Made by a program: the position numbers and the translations under genes
Shown: piece by piece, positions 30,715 through 43,253 of the stretch
Numbering within the stretch: position 1 is the first letter of the stretch
Layout: every line of letters starts with the position of its first letter
Notes under the pieces: generated by a model
The model's input: only the letters and a program-made list of their open reading frames with translations
Databases searched by the model: none
Told to the model about the DNA's origin: nothing
Source: Progne subis subis
Lineage: Eukaryota > Chordata > Aves > Passeriformes > Hirundinidae
Direction of reading: 5' to 3'
DNA length: 64,000 nt
Assembly (NCBI GenBank): GCA_022316685.1
Contig: JAKJHU010000083.1
Location: 248,001-312,000, forward strand

Positions 30715-31559
30715 GTAATGCCTTCTCTTCCTCATGCAGCTCTCCTGGCTGCTTCGGGTGGGTTCTTGCTTTCTCCAAGCACAGAAGGTGCACCTTTGCT
30801 TTTGGCAGCTGCAAAGCATTGACCAGGAGTAAGGGTTCTGCTGGTTAGAAGGGAATAATTGTGACAATATGAGCTTTGATGAGATGGGGGGAGATAAATT
30901 AGTTGAAGGGGATTTTGTAGATTACCAGGATGCAGTCTTTGTTGCTGAGATGCCAAAACACTTAGCTGAAGTCTCCATTCTCAAAATTGTCCTTGACAGC
31001 AAGGAGGGGAGCAGAGGGGCTGCTGGGCCAGAGGTGTGCGGTGTCTCAGACCCTGACTCACAGCAGGTTCTGGTGGGTTCCAGGCAGCGTCACGCCCGGT
31101 ATGGGAGGGGAGTGCCGGGAGTCGTGCGCAGCACGCAGCAGCGCTGGGGGATGAGCGTGCCGTGGGATGTGTGAAATGGATGCTCGGGGTTCTGGGGGCG
31201 GATCCGGCAGCGGTGCCGGAGGTGGGTGCTGGGGCTGGCTGAGGTGAGGAGCTCCCTGTGCCAATCTCTCAGGTCACAGATCTCCACACAGGGTGGGATG
31301 TGATTGGATGGTTTTTGCAGCTGTTAAGAGCCAAACCGCAGGGGTTTCTAATCTTAAGCTTAAAGCCACACTTTGGAAAATAACTGTGCCGTTCCTGTGC
31401 TTGACAAGACAGGATTTAGGCACTGAAGCCCCCTGCATACCCAGGATGTACTTTTGTGGTAGACATGCAATGCTTGCTCCTGATGCTAGACACGCTAGTG
31501 GTGTCTAAACATGATTGTTTGAGGAACCCCTGCCTTCCAGTGCTTTTTCCTGATGGAAG

Positions 31560-31870
31560 GAATCATAGAGTTACGGAATGGCTTGGGTTGGAAGGGACCT
31601 TGAAGATCACCTAGTTCCAACCTCCTGCCATGGGTAGGGACACCTTCCACTAGAAGAGGTTGTTCCAAGCTCTGTCCAGCCTGGCATTGAACAATTCCAG
31701 GGATGTGACATTCGAAACTTCTCTGGGCAACCTCTTCCAGACCCTCACTACACTCATAGTAAAGATTTTTTTTCTTATTATCTAGCCTAAACTTACTCTC
31801 TTTGAATTTGAACCCATTTCCCCCTGTCCTGTCGCTACCTGCCCTTGTAAATAGTCTTGCCTCATGATGG
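31560..31870 (-). mobile_element. CR1 LINE 3' end, about 310 bases
   Basis: Begins AATCATAGAGTTACGGAATG, GCTTGGGTTGGAAGGGACCT, then CCTGCCATGGGTAGGGACAC and ACTAGAAGAGGTTGTTCCAA. It continues through TCTGGGCAACCTCTTCCAGA and CCCCCTGTCCTGTCGCTACC to TGCCCTTGTAAATAGTC. This is antisense CR1 extending upstream of the 3' end into the segment with the CCCCTGTCCT motif. Confidence 0.93.
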
Positions 31871-32714
31871 AGATACCCCTGCTATAATGGTGTATAATTA
31901 GCTGGTTCCTGATACTACTTCACAGATATTTACCCCTGCAAAGGTCCAAAAAAGGTCTCAGATCTTTATTTAAAGGGCCCTGAGGTGGAAATTCAGGTCC
32001 CTGCAAGGAAATGCCATGGGCCACTTTTCTGTTTTGCTTATAAGTTTCATTTTTAGATTTGCCAAACATTAATTTGGTGTCCAAGCATTGCCTTGAAAGT
32101 TGCCCAGTTACTCTGAATAGTATCAGTTAAGAAGGAAATAACAAAATAAAAAATGTAACAATTTCTCAGTTTCTGTTCTTGTCTCTTCTGCTTTGCTCCA
32201 AGAGCTTACCCACAGTAGGCTCTACCCTGAGTGTCTCTCACAGATACCAATGTTAAAATGTGTGTATACACAGAGACTTTGCTTAGCAGCTCTAGGCCAT
32301 TTTGCTGTTGGCATCTCTAGGTCTCTGTGCTCTCGGAAATGTGTTTGACTGTGGAGCATTTTTAAACATCAAATCTAAAAGAAGTTGGACCTGAAATGGA
32401 AAAAGATGTTGTTTTTGTCTGTCCTGAGTTTAATATGCAACAAGCAACCTTATGACTTGTAAGTAGGTCGTCGTGGGAGCTGGGGGATGAAAACAGTTGT
32501 CCAAGAGAAGTGTTCGCAGCTCGTGTTGGCAGCCTGTGTGATGGGCTGGCTGGGGCAGCAGCAGCGGTTGCTGCCTTGTTGGAAATGTGACTCATTTTCC
32601 TCAACATCATTCCTTGTGCCGCTATTCTGGAGTCACAGCGAGGTGCCTGAAGCATCCTGGTGCTGTTACTGGGGGGGAATGGAGGCAGCTGGGAAGGTGC
32701 TCTCCATCTTGATG

Positions 32715-32830
32715 GTGGGAGCTGGGTTGGGAGGGATCTCTGGAGGTTACCTCATCCAACCTTTGCTCAAAGCAACAAGCAGAGGAGGGATCTCCAGGCT
32801 GTACTCCATTGGGTCCTGGAACTTTCCAAA
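32715..32830 (-). mobile_element. Degraded CR1 LINE fragment (probable)
   Basis: GAGCTGGGTTGGGAGGGATC followed by TCTGGAGGTTACCTCATCCA and ACCTTTGCTCAAAGCA resembles the antisense CR1 variant GGGTTGGAAGGGACCTCTGGAGGTC...CCCTGCTCAAAGCA. It is heavily mutated. Confidence 0.55.
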
Positions 32831-34115
32831 GGTTCATGCTGGGCCCAGCTGCTCCACTGCCTCCCCTCACAGGGGAAACATCCGCCCAGTCTGGTCCTTC
32901 CAACCCAGCTGGTGCTGCAGGGTGACTGCACAGCATTGCTCATGAGGTGTTGTATTTTCTATTTGCATTTCCTCATGAATATACTTTCATGTATATAGTT
33001 GATACTGTCACTTTGTGCTGCAGTAGATACGAATTTATTGCTTCTTTCTGCTTTCAAGGCTCTCTAGCAGGATTAAATCATCAAAAATGCCACATTTTCT
33101 AAGAGACTCAAACTCAAGAAAACCAAAATTGTATTTTACTTGGTACATCCTCTCCTGTGCAATCTGTGGAACTGCCGGAAACCACTGGCATGGTGAGGTG
33201 GGAGCTGCAGGCTGGTTTGGCATAATGATCTCTCAAAGTGTTCTGAGAGCTGAGGTATAAATCTTATATAAACACTTTGTTTTCCTTAGTCTATTACTTG
33301 TGTATATATCCATAGTCTATTATTTTCTACAAAAAACTATTTTATACTTAGTGTGTGACCCATAGTCCATCAAGCTCTATCTGGCCACTTAAAGCTCCAA
33401 GAGCAGATTTTTCAGAGTAGGGTTAACTGCACCGCCTAATGAGAGCCCTTCACTTTGTACTTAGGTGGTACCTTCTGTTCAGAAGCATGTAATTCCCTTT
33501 GAAATACTATTTTTCTTTGGCTGTTATTCCTTTTTGTGTGGCTTGATGGCCATTTTATCTTAAAAGCAAGTCATGAATTTCTGTGCTGACAAAGCAGTCA
33601 GCCTCTGTGGCATCTTGAGCTGATCACTTGCTGAGAAAAACAAAATCTCTTTTTGGGTTTTTATTTCACTGTCTGTTTATTCCTTTGAGTAGCAGCTCAT
33701 TCTTGTTTCACAAGACTGGGCAAACAGAAGTTCCTGTCTGCTCCTGGTGTCACTCATATTTTACATGTAGATAATTATATTGTTCCCTCTGTTCATCTCT
33801 GTGCCCTGAAATAGCTGCTGTCGTAGTTTTCACTTTGGTTGTGTGCTGGTGGGCTGCTTTCCTTGTTCATTCCCTTATTCCTGAAGGTCAGTGCTCTTGC
33901 CATGGACAGTTATTTTAAGCATAGAAAGGGAATTATCAAACAGGGAGCAATGGTGGACACCATTAAAGAGAAGGAGTTTTGAAATAACCTGCTAAAATCT
34001 AGCAGCTTATTCACAGTCCTGTGCAGGAAATAGGTTTTTGAATGGAGTTGTATTGTTTTAAGTGCAGCACTGCAGCTTTCACATTCTAGTATGATTTTTA
34101 ATTTCTTATTAAAGC

Positions 34116-34131
34116 TTTTTTTTTTTTTTTT
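34116..34131 (+). repeat. Poly(T) run (T16)
   Basis: Sixteen T residues after TTAAAGC. Simple repeat with no associated element seen. Confidence 0.85.
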
Positions 34132-37100
34132 CTACTTTTCCTCTGTGTTGTCTCTGGGGTTTTTTTTGGAAAGCTTGTTCTGCAGGACCATACTAGTGAT
34201 GCTGTCGTCTCCTCCAGAGGGAATAGCTCAGTTTCAAACCAGTACAATAGGTTTAGAAAATCCTCTTTTTATACATCCTTCACTTTGTTCTGCCGCTTCT
34301 ATAGTTTTCGCCTGACTGATCCAGCAGCATGTTCATCTGATTGGATTTGCTCTGTTTGGTATCATAAGGAGTAACCTGCAGGCATCCTTTCTGCTCCTCT
34401 GGGGTTTTGAAGTGCTGCTGCACGTTGCTAATTTGATACATTACTTTCTTCTTCAGTCTTCTCTTAAAATTTGTTTGGTTTCTTTTAATTTGTTTTCTCA
34501 CCATCCTAAGTGCTAAACCAAAAACGCGAGGAACTTGAGTTTGATTTTAATCAAGAGCAACGGCACAGCATTAAAATGTGTGCTTTAGTTAGAGCTGAAA
34601 TGAAACTCAAAACGCCTGGCTGCCTAATAGGTCTGCTTGGAACTACTTGGGATTATAGGAAACCTTTCTTGTCTGCCTTACATTTACTTCTGTTGTGCTT
34701 TATTCAGTTTGAGGTAGTGTTTATTAGAGGTGGTTTCCTAATATGCACCACACTGTATAAAAGGAACATGTTTATACATGTGTGTTCTTTACCAAATTAC
34801 TTTCTTTTTGAAGGCTGTGCTTTTGTCCTTGAGCCATTTTGATTTTATTTGCTGTATTTGTGGCTGTATTTATGATTTGTAATTGTTAAACTTCAGTTCT
34901 GTGCCACGTTATCTTCACTTAGGGAGATTGAAAAGGTTCTTTGTACTTTGTGTGCTATGAATATAATGAATTATGGAATACTGAAAATATTTGAGAGCAA
35001 ATCTGTTCCCTGTGTGCTCTGTGCCATGTAAGCTCATCACAAACCTTGATCAGAGACCTTCAGCAAGTGAAACGTAGAAAGTCTCAAGGAGGATTAAAAA
35101 CTTGCTGGTTGATTTCCCAACAGTGGTCAGGGTAGTTTGACAGGTGAAGAAAATTCTCAGTGGCTCTCAAGTTATATGTAGCAAGAGGAGGTAGCCACAG
35201 AAATAGTTTAAATTTTTTAGGTAAATGCTTAAATTGTATTAATAGAAAATAGATCATCAGGTGAGGAGATGAGACTGAAATAATGTGAGCATTGTGTAGG
35301 GCTATGTGTTTATCCTGTCATAACCTCACAGCAGATGGTTTTCTGCTCAGTAGTATATGAAAATTTGGGTAAAGTGGAAAAAAGAAGTAGTTCGGGGAAG
35401 CTGAAGGGTGACACAATGCAAAGCATCTCTGGTGGCAGGAATGGGGCTTGTTCACACTGGAGGAATGTCTGTGGTCCAAAGCCTTTTCCAGCTTGACTGT
35501 ACTGTCAAGAGTGGTGCCTGCCCACAGCATCACCTCAGTCATTTAGCAAATGACTGAAAAAAACTCAAATATTGAAACTGTGAAGCTGTTCATACACTGC
35601 TTTCAAAGGACCCCATTTCTCATTTGGTTCACTGTCCCAATTTTACACATTGCATCACATTGGTGTACAATTTTCAGTAAAAGCCAGCATATTTGTGAAT
35701 TAGGGGCCCAATCTAATTTATTTACCATGCAGGAGGCTTTGGCTTGACTAATGACCACTGATTCAGAAACCCTGTGCTTAGCATGCCAGGTGGGTTATTA
35801 GTCCCACACAAAGTCAATGGCTGTTATTAATGGCAATGCATCCCCCTCTCTTCCTCTTATCCATCTCTTCTCCTGCCTGTCATTCATTCAACATCCAAAC
35901 ATTTACAGGTCTCTAATGCTGTGCAAGTGTGGGTAGAATCCCTGTTGGCAACAATGCTCTTACCCAGGGCTGAGCACTGAAGAACTGGATGAAAATAGGG
36001 ATCTACTTGCTGATAGATAATTAAACAAGAGTTTTGTGAGAAATTTGATCTCCCTTGGTTCTCCCTGCCTTTTCAAGCGACCAAAGTGTTCTTCACTTCT
36101 TCACAGAAGCCATGGGGCCATGCTGCCGTGACATTTCCTAAATTTCTAAGTTCCCTCTGGGTGCCTCAGCTCCATGTTGGATGTAGCTCTTTACAATGGG
36201 AGGGATGGAAGAGATTAAGTTGTGACAGTGATATTACCTTTACACAGTCTGTTCTTCTGCTGAACAAGGCAAGGCCAACAAGGTTTTCTCCTGCCCTTGG
36301 GATCTCAACAAGTGTTTGTTTTCCTGGCCATGAAGCACCTCCAGTCCCAGCCATTGGCACGTGTGTGGTCCTGCATCTCCTGCATGTCCTACGTCTCTAT
36401 TATTGTGCTCCTGGATAAACACAAGGCTCTGTTTAGAGGTTATTGTTCCCTTTCTTATTTTAAAGAATGGGTGTTGGGTCTGGAAAATAAGTGTTTCTGT
36501 GGTCTGGCATCCCATGGGCCATTTCACACTGGTGTCATGCTTGTGGTGTCTGTGGGTGGCTGGGGAGGTGGGGCTGGCTCTGTTAGCAGTTGTCCTTCCT
36601 TGTGTGCACCTTTCAGCAAGTTCAGAGGTGTGTTTTTTCCTCCTGTGATCAGATCAAACTGCTGGACACCCTTGGGCAAGCAGTGTTTTTGTTCTCCTGT
36701 GATGTTAGCTTTTTGTGTGTGTCCATGGTAGGTTGTACCCTATATTCAGCCAGGCCCCTGTGTTGCTGAGTCAAGTTGCCCATTTTAGAATGATTTGTCT
36801 TTTGAGATCATCACTCTTTGCCATATAGCTGTAAAAATAAATCTGTCGTTAGCATTACGTTGCAGATCTAGGAGAAATTTTCCATTGGATCATGCTGTGC
36901 AATAGGAGTGAGATGCATGTTTTATTCCAGTTTTTTCTTTGTTTTTAGCAGAGCTTCAGCCAGCAGTGAGCTGCATGTGCAGCGGGTGATGCTGTTTGCA
37001 GGAGCTGGGGCTTGGCATGCCTGCTAAGGATCCAGTAATTTGGGCTGCAGCTGCCTGGGCAGGGAAACTCGGCCTCATCTGCTGCCACAGGGCTGCTCCA

Positions 37101-37839
37101 TCCCGGTGTCTGAGGTCAGCATCTGCCCTATGGGCAGGTGGCACCAGTGCTTTCTGCCCTACAGCTCTCCTCAAGAGAGCCCTGTGAGCTGGGCACTAAA
37201 AAGCTGTTCTTTGTGGCTGCCATGAATATTCTGTGGTATTTTGGGGTTTTTTTATGGTGAGAAAATATTGATAGGAACATGGGATTTTTCACCCTTCACC
37301 AACAGGTCGTACATGTTATGTATATTTGCCACATTTTAGCCCTTCCTCACTGTTGCCCTTCACCTCTTCATCTCTTTATCCCTATACCAGGTGCTCATTC
37401 CATCCTGTTATCTGTAGCGTTGCAGTGAAGGATGTGTCTGTTATCCCTTGGTGGGCTTGAATTTTTTAATGGGGTGATTAACACTGAACGAAACAACTCA
37501 TGAAGCTGGAGAATAGGACGCTTGCTCTTGCTGAGCCTTTCTACTTAGAAATGACTTATTTGCCGTTTTGGCCCCTGCTGCAGCCTGAGCAGGAGCTTCT
37601 CCCGGCAATCCACAATGACATGCGACTCATCTGTTTGACAGATCACAATTCAAGTTAGAGCCCGTGAAAAGAAAAAGCTCATGAGTAATTCTGGCTGTTT
37701 CTCCCAATGTGCTGCCTTTTGCTGCGCTCTGCGTGGATGATTCAAATAACGCAAAATTCGCTGGCAGAAAATGTCAAAAAGGATCTTGGCTAAACGCTTG
37801 CTGGTGATTAAAGGGGGCTGGTGTTGCTCAGGGTGGGTC

Positions 37840-38115
37840 CTCTCCGCTGGCGGCTGCCTCGGCTGAGCTGCGGCTGCGGGGACACAGGAGGGGCTGCGGG
37901 GACATGTTAAATTGTTCGCAGGGCACGGGCTTCCCGCAGGCTGGAGCGATGCTGCGGTGCAGAGGGGTGATTAAAACAACTGCGAGTGAAGAGGAGTCCT
38001 CCCGGGGGATGGGAAGCGGCCTCATTTCTGCTTGGCGTCTTCTGCCGCTCGCGAAACGCCGAGCCCGGCAAAGCCTCACGGGCTGAGCCGCCGCCACCCG
38101 GCGCCGTCCTTCCCT
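37840..38115. promoter_or_regulatory. CpG-rich island inside BSN intron 2
   Basis: Roughly 30 CpG dinucleotides in about 275 bases, against very few in the flanking intron. Includes GGCGGCTGCCTCGG, GCCGCTCGCGAAACGCCGAG and GAGCCGCCGCCACCCGGCGC. There is no open reading frame of note. It could be an orphan CpG island acting as an enhancer or an alternative or antisense promoter. Type and strand are inferred from composition alone. Confidence 0.55.
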
Positions 38116-41100
38116 CGCTACATTAAGTTACATGAGACAAGGTTTTCCTCTGGCTTGCAACTCCCAGATCACTTTATCATTAAAAGGAAAAGCCAGCTGA
38201 GAATGGGAAGCGGCTGTCAATCTTTCCATAGTGGAGCAGGGTACCGAGTCAGGGCTCCCTGTGTTTTTGAGAGCTTTGCTGTAGATTTGCTTTCCTTCCC
38301 TCTCCCTGAACATCCCCGGGCAGGAGGGATAAGATCCCTTACAGCCCGCGGTGGTGGATGGGGATATTTTGCTCACACGGATGCTGCTCCAGGTTTTCCT
38401 AGCAGTCGAGTGTGTGAAATCGCTCAGTGTTTGAGTGTCCCTCGGTGCGCACGCAGCAGCCCTGAGAGCAGGAGCTGCACAGGGCTGTAGAGCCCTCGCC
38501 TGTGCGCTCTGCTTTGCCATGAGTGTTTGCTGCCGGAACGCTGCGCTGCCTCGGGGAGCGCTTAGGAGAAAACTTCAAGAGCTTTCAGTGCTTTGATGGG
38601 GATTGAGTTAATCCCAGCTGAATTCGTTCCTATTTACGGTCTTTCTACAAGCTGCAGAGAGGAGGATGGTTGTAATGGAGGTGTCACGCTCTACGTTAGC
38701 ACCCACTGTGCACCCACCCCTATGGGACTGTCCCAGGGTGGGACAGTGTCCCTTCCTGCATCTCTGGTGCACCGAGGGGTGCCCAGTGGGAGAACCCCAG
38801 CAAAGGAGTTGTGGCGTGGCTCTTCCCACCTTGAATGGTAGTGACATGCAAGGTCTGTCTGGTCCTTAAAGACAGAGGTGGTGGCATCTTGTCAGTGTCT
38901 CTTGTAACCTGAATTTAGCTAATCGCCAGTGCTATTTGTAGAGCTGTGTGGTCTCCCACCACAATAAACCAACTTGCGTATTCCTGACCCTGTCTCCTGT
39001 CTCTCTCTTGGCCATGGTCGTTGATAGAAAGGGATTTACATAATGTGATGGACTGGAAAGCCTCAGAGACTTCTGAAAGCAGCCCTGTGAATGCAGTGAG
39101 GTGTTTGTGGAACAGCAGTTCATGCCTGCAGAGGTGTTTCACACCATCTCAGTTCAAGCCTTGCTCCCAGACATCACCTTCCTGCCATACCCAGTTCACA
39201 TGATATGCAGCTGTGTTCTTGGACAGCCCAGATCTGAGGGGTATGGTGCTGATGGGCTATGAAAACTGATTATTTTAACTCTGATTGAAATGGCGTTTTA
39301 TCTCAGCTGCAAACCTTTTGATCAAGGACAGCCAAAGGGAGGATGTTTCCATTCTGGAGTTAGTTTATGTTGTAAATAGGTTGTGCCAATGGCATGGCTT
39401 TCTGCTCTGAGTAAATCAAAGCCAAATTGTTGGAATGGCCCTGGAAATCCAGGGAGCAAGATGTGATCTTAATGGAATGGGAGCAGACTCTGTAGCAGCC
39501 TGGTGAGATTAAAGGTTTGTCAGGAGGAGTTAAGGCATGTATGTAACACGGCACTGTGCCAGCTAGAAGTTGTTTTTGAAGACTGAGCAAGTGTATTCCT
39601 CCCTTTGCTCTCTTGCTCCCTGCCCACTTTGATGCCCGTCTCCTGTATCTTAATCAAGCCCAGCTGTTTGTGCAGCAGCCTTGAAAAGAACCTTCAGGAT
39701 GAGAAGTTTTAACATTGAGTTTTTGTTCCCTCCCCAGCTCCTCTGCAACCCCCTTGCTTTTTCCAAGCTGAGGGAGCAAACTGGCAGGCCCCTCAAGCTG
39801 GAGACCTCTATGGAAGGAAGAGACCTGAGTGACAGGCAGCAGAGATGTGCCCATCAGTCTTGTGGAGAGGAAGTTCTGGTGCCCTCCTACCTCCAACCAT
39901 CTTCTCCCCTTTCCTATGAGCACAACACAGTATTCCCGTTAGACAGAAACAGAAGCACAAACTCTGGGGCTCATCTGCTCAGCAAAGCCTAGATTATTCT
40001 GAATCATCCAACATCCTTATCAGAGCGCTCCAGCCGGCGCTTGCATCAGTCACAGCGCAGGCTGGCGGCGTCGGTGGCGGTGCTCTGCCCGTTTTAATTG
40101 CCACGAGCCAGCAGCTATTTGAAGGCCTGTCCCTAAAGAGCAAATGAGCTTGTCACTGCTTGTAGCTCAGCTTTGCAGGAATCGCAGGATCAGCAAGTGT
40201 TCCCCGTTAAAAGCCTGCTAAGGATGCAAACGCATAGGGCTGCATGTGTAGTGCAGCAACCAGCTGGGTGTGAGGAGAGGGGCACTGCTGGGCTTAGACC
40301 TAGGAGTGGGAGATCCCCTTGGGGGGTTTTGGTTTTGGAGTTTTTTTCCCCTCTAACTGCAGAATGCCCTAGAAGCTGTAAAGGCCACGTCCTTGTGACT
40401 CCTTGAGTATGAGCTTCCTCCAAAAACAGCTTTGTCATGGCTCTGAGCTGCTCACTGGTCTGCTCAGCCCCTCCTCTTCTCTCAGGCATACCATGTTGCC
40501 CTTCCTCCCCACAAGACATCCCATGTCTGGCCTGATCTCCTGGAAAGCACTGCTTGCTGCTCTCTCCCCCTGAGAACCTCTGTTTTCAGTGTGATGCCCA
40601 CTGGATAAAATACTAGGTCTAGTGGAGAGGTCTGGCTAAAAACTAATGGTCTGTGTTGAAATTACACTGGGGACCTGAGGAAGGGCTGAGTTACCTGTAT
40701 TTCTGGATTCTTCTGAAATAAGGAGCATACTTCTTGTAGGAGAGGCCTGTCCTTGGGCTCACCTGCTTCTGTTTTGCCCACAAGCTCTATGTATTGCAAA
40801 ACTTTTCAAGCTTTGAGAAAAGCAAATACCCTCATTATTTGATAAAGCACAGTATGTTAGTGCAAGACCAGCAGTGCTGGGATCCATCCCAAAAGGTGAA
40901 GCCCAGTTAAAGTCCTTGTACCCATGCATGATGCTGTCATCTACCTCAGCAACCTGCTCAAGGGACCTTTGGCAGATTGGGACATAAATCCTGATTTTTC
41001 TTGGGGTACCAAAGTACAGAGATGCTGGGCCAGATCAGCTAATGCCCTGAGACTTTATTTTTACACACTCTACCTTATGTTGTGACCTGCCATATTAATT

Positions 41101-42804
41101 TTCCAGCTGATATGATTGTGGATTTCAAATTGGAGAGTGCTTTGAGAACTATCCCCAAACAGGCATGCTGCTGCTGCCGTCTGTCTTTGAGCTGCTTCTG
41201 GGATCCCACTACTTGCTCTCAGCAGAGAATTGTTATTGCTTTATTGAATTAGGAAGAAAGAAAAAATCCAGTGACTTCTGAAATACTATTTTCCATAACT
41301 AATTCCAGGTGTTAAATCCCTTTTGAGATCAGGGGACATGTTGGAATAATAATGCTTGTTATGCAGATCCTGGGCATAAAGTTTTTGCAGTTCTGCCCAA
41401 AAAAGCCTTATGATCTGATGGTTTTGAAGGCCGCGTCATTTGGAGGGCTCTGAAGAGCTCCACTGCACTGAGGGCACCCAAACAAGAGCCAAAATTGGGC
41501 GATGTCACTCTTACAGTAAAAACTGAAAGCTTCAGTGCCCTTCCTAACGATTTTGGCCAGCTCAAGCTGTTACCCCAAGTCACCCTTCTTCTCCATCCAA
41601 CGCCTTTTTCCCGTGTCTTCCAGCTGCAGGCACTTGTCCAGTGCCATCCAACCTGCATCCTACTGGGAAGCAAAGATCTTGGCATGGCAAGACCCTCTCC
41701 CTGTGGGAGCAGGTCACTGTGCACCAAAGAGCAGCATCCCCACGGACCGTGTGCCGTGCCTCATCCCAACGCCTGCTGCATCCCGTGCTTCAGACCTGCT
41801 CCTCCTTTTCTTTCTCTGCAGTGTGCCAGGAGTCAGCCCACGCCAACAGACAAGGCTGTGGGCAGATAAAAGCTCATGGGAAGGTGGTGTTTATTTGGAT
41901 ATCAGATGTTTTTCCCCTCCTTCTGCTTCCCCCTTGGTGGCCAATCCATGCCTTCTCTGCCCGGTTTGAGGCAGTTGGGGCTGATTGCTTGCAGTCAGCG
42001 TAGCTCCCACTGTTCAGCTGGATATTTTGATGCACGATATTTGAAAATCAGAGGCAAGATCTCTCCAGCTGAACCCCTGAAAGTGGGGGGAGCTGTGATC
42101 ACTGCTGCTATCTCACCTGCAAAAAAATACCCTCTGGGTCATCAGAGTCAGTCCTGTGGCTGGTAGTTACACACAAGTTGCCTGGCTTTGCAGCTGGGGC
42201 ATGATGATAGGATTTATTTTCTTCTCTTCGGAAGTGGTTTCTGATTGGCATTGGAGCAAATCGAAGCAGGATGAAATCAGCTTGAACTGTGCAGTTTGCT
42301 CCTCTGTAGTTTTCTTGCTGTCTGCATGGACATGGAGCACTGCAGCTGGCACTGCCTATGTGCTGCTTGTTGGAGATCTTCCAAAGGAAAGCTAGGAAGC
42401 CCTAGAAGGGCATTTTCTTCTGCAATATTTTTGGGTTTTTACCTGACTGATTTCTATTGGAATGTTTTTCTCTTTCATAGCAGTTTCCAGTCTTGCAGTT
42501 GAGGACTTGACCCTTTATTTGAGCTGAACTAAACTAGCTTTTGTTGTAAGCTTGCCCAGGGTTTTCAGTTGTGCTAAGGGGTCCTAAGCAGATTACTCTA
42601 TGGTAATCCTCTCGGCCCCCATTCAGGAAGGCTGCAGAAAGCTCCCTAACTGAGTCACTTCAAATTTTGGCTTGGCTTGTGACAGCAAAGACAATCTTTC
42701 AAGTAGCAGGATTCTTTTTCATTAAGAGTTTATTCACCTTTCTGGTGTACTGGGTTTAGATCTCCATGGCAATTATGACTTCAGCTCAGCAAGCAGTATG
42801 TCAC

Positions 42805-43196
42805 GACTAGAATCCCAAAATGGTTTGGGTTGGAAGGGACCCTAAAGCTCATCTCATTCTAGTTCCTGCCATGGGCAGGGATACCTTCCACTAAACCAGG
42901 TTACTCCAAGTTCCATCCAACCTGGCTTTGAACATATCCAGGGATGGGAAGTTCACAACTTCCCCGGGCATCCTATTTCAGTGCTTCACCACCCTCACAG
43001 TAATGAATTTCTTCCCAATATCCTCTCTATTCCTGCCCTCTTGTCAGTGTGAAGCTGTTCCCTGTTTTTCTGTCACTCCATGTCCTTGTAAAAGGTCCCC
43101 TCTCAAGCTCTCTTGTAGCCCCTTCAGGTACTAGAAGGGGCTCTAAGGGCTCCCTAGAGCCTTCTCTTTCTAGGCTGAACAACTCCAACTCTCATC
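42805..43196 (-). mobile_element. CR1 LINE, longest copy in the window (about 390 bases)
   Basis: Starts ACTAGAATCCCAAAATGGTT, TGGGTTGGAAGGGACCCTAA. It runs through TGCCATGGGCAGGGATACCT, CTTCACCACCCTCACAGTAA and TGAATTTCTTCCCAATATCC. It reaches GCCCCTTCAGGTACTAGAAG and TTCTAGGCTGAACAACTCCA. It is antisense avian CR1 covering the 3' end and the start of the preceding segment. Confidence 0.94.
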
Positions 43197-43241
43197 AAAT
43201 CATGATTTGAATGACCAATTTTAATCTTGCTTTGCAAATAG

Positions 43242-43253
43242 TTTTTTTTTTTT
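43242..43253 (+). repeat. Poly(T) run (T12)
   Basis: Twelve T residues about 45 bases beyond the CR1 copy. Simple repeat. Confidence 0.8.

Noticed and set aside
38593..38850. Frames on both strands beside the 37.8 kb island as a possible alternative first exon
   Set aside because: No start codon context plus donor combination joins in phase to BSN exon 3, and no family resemblance is visible.
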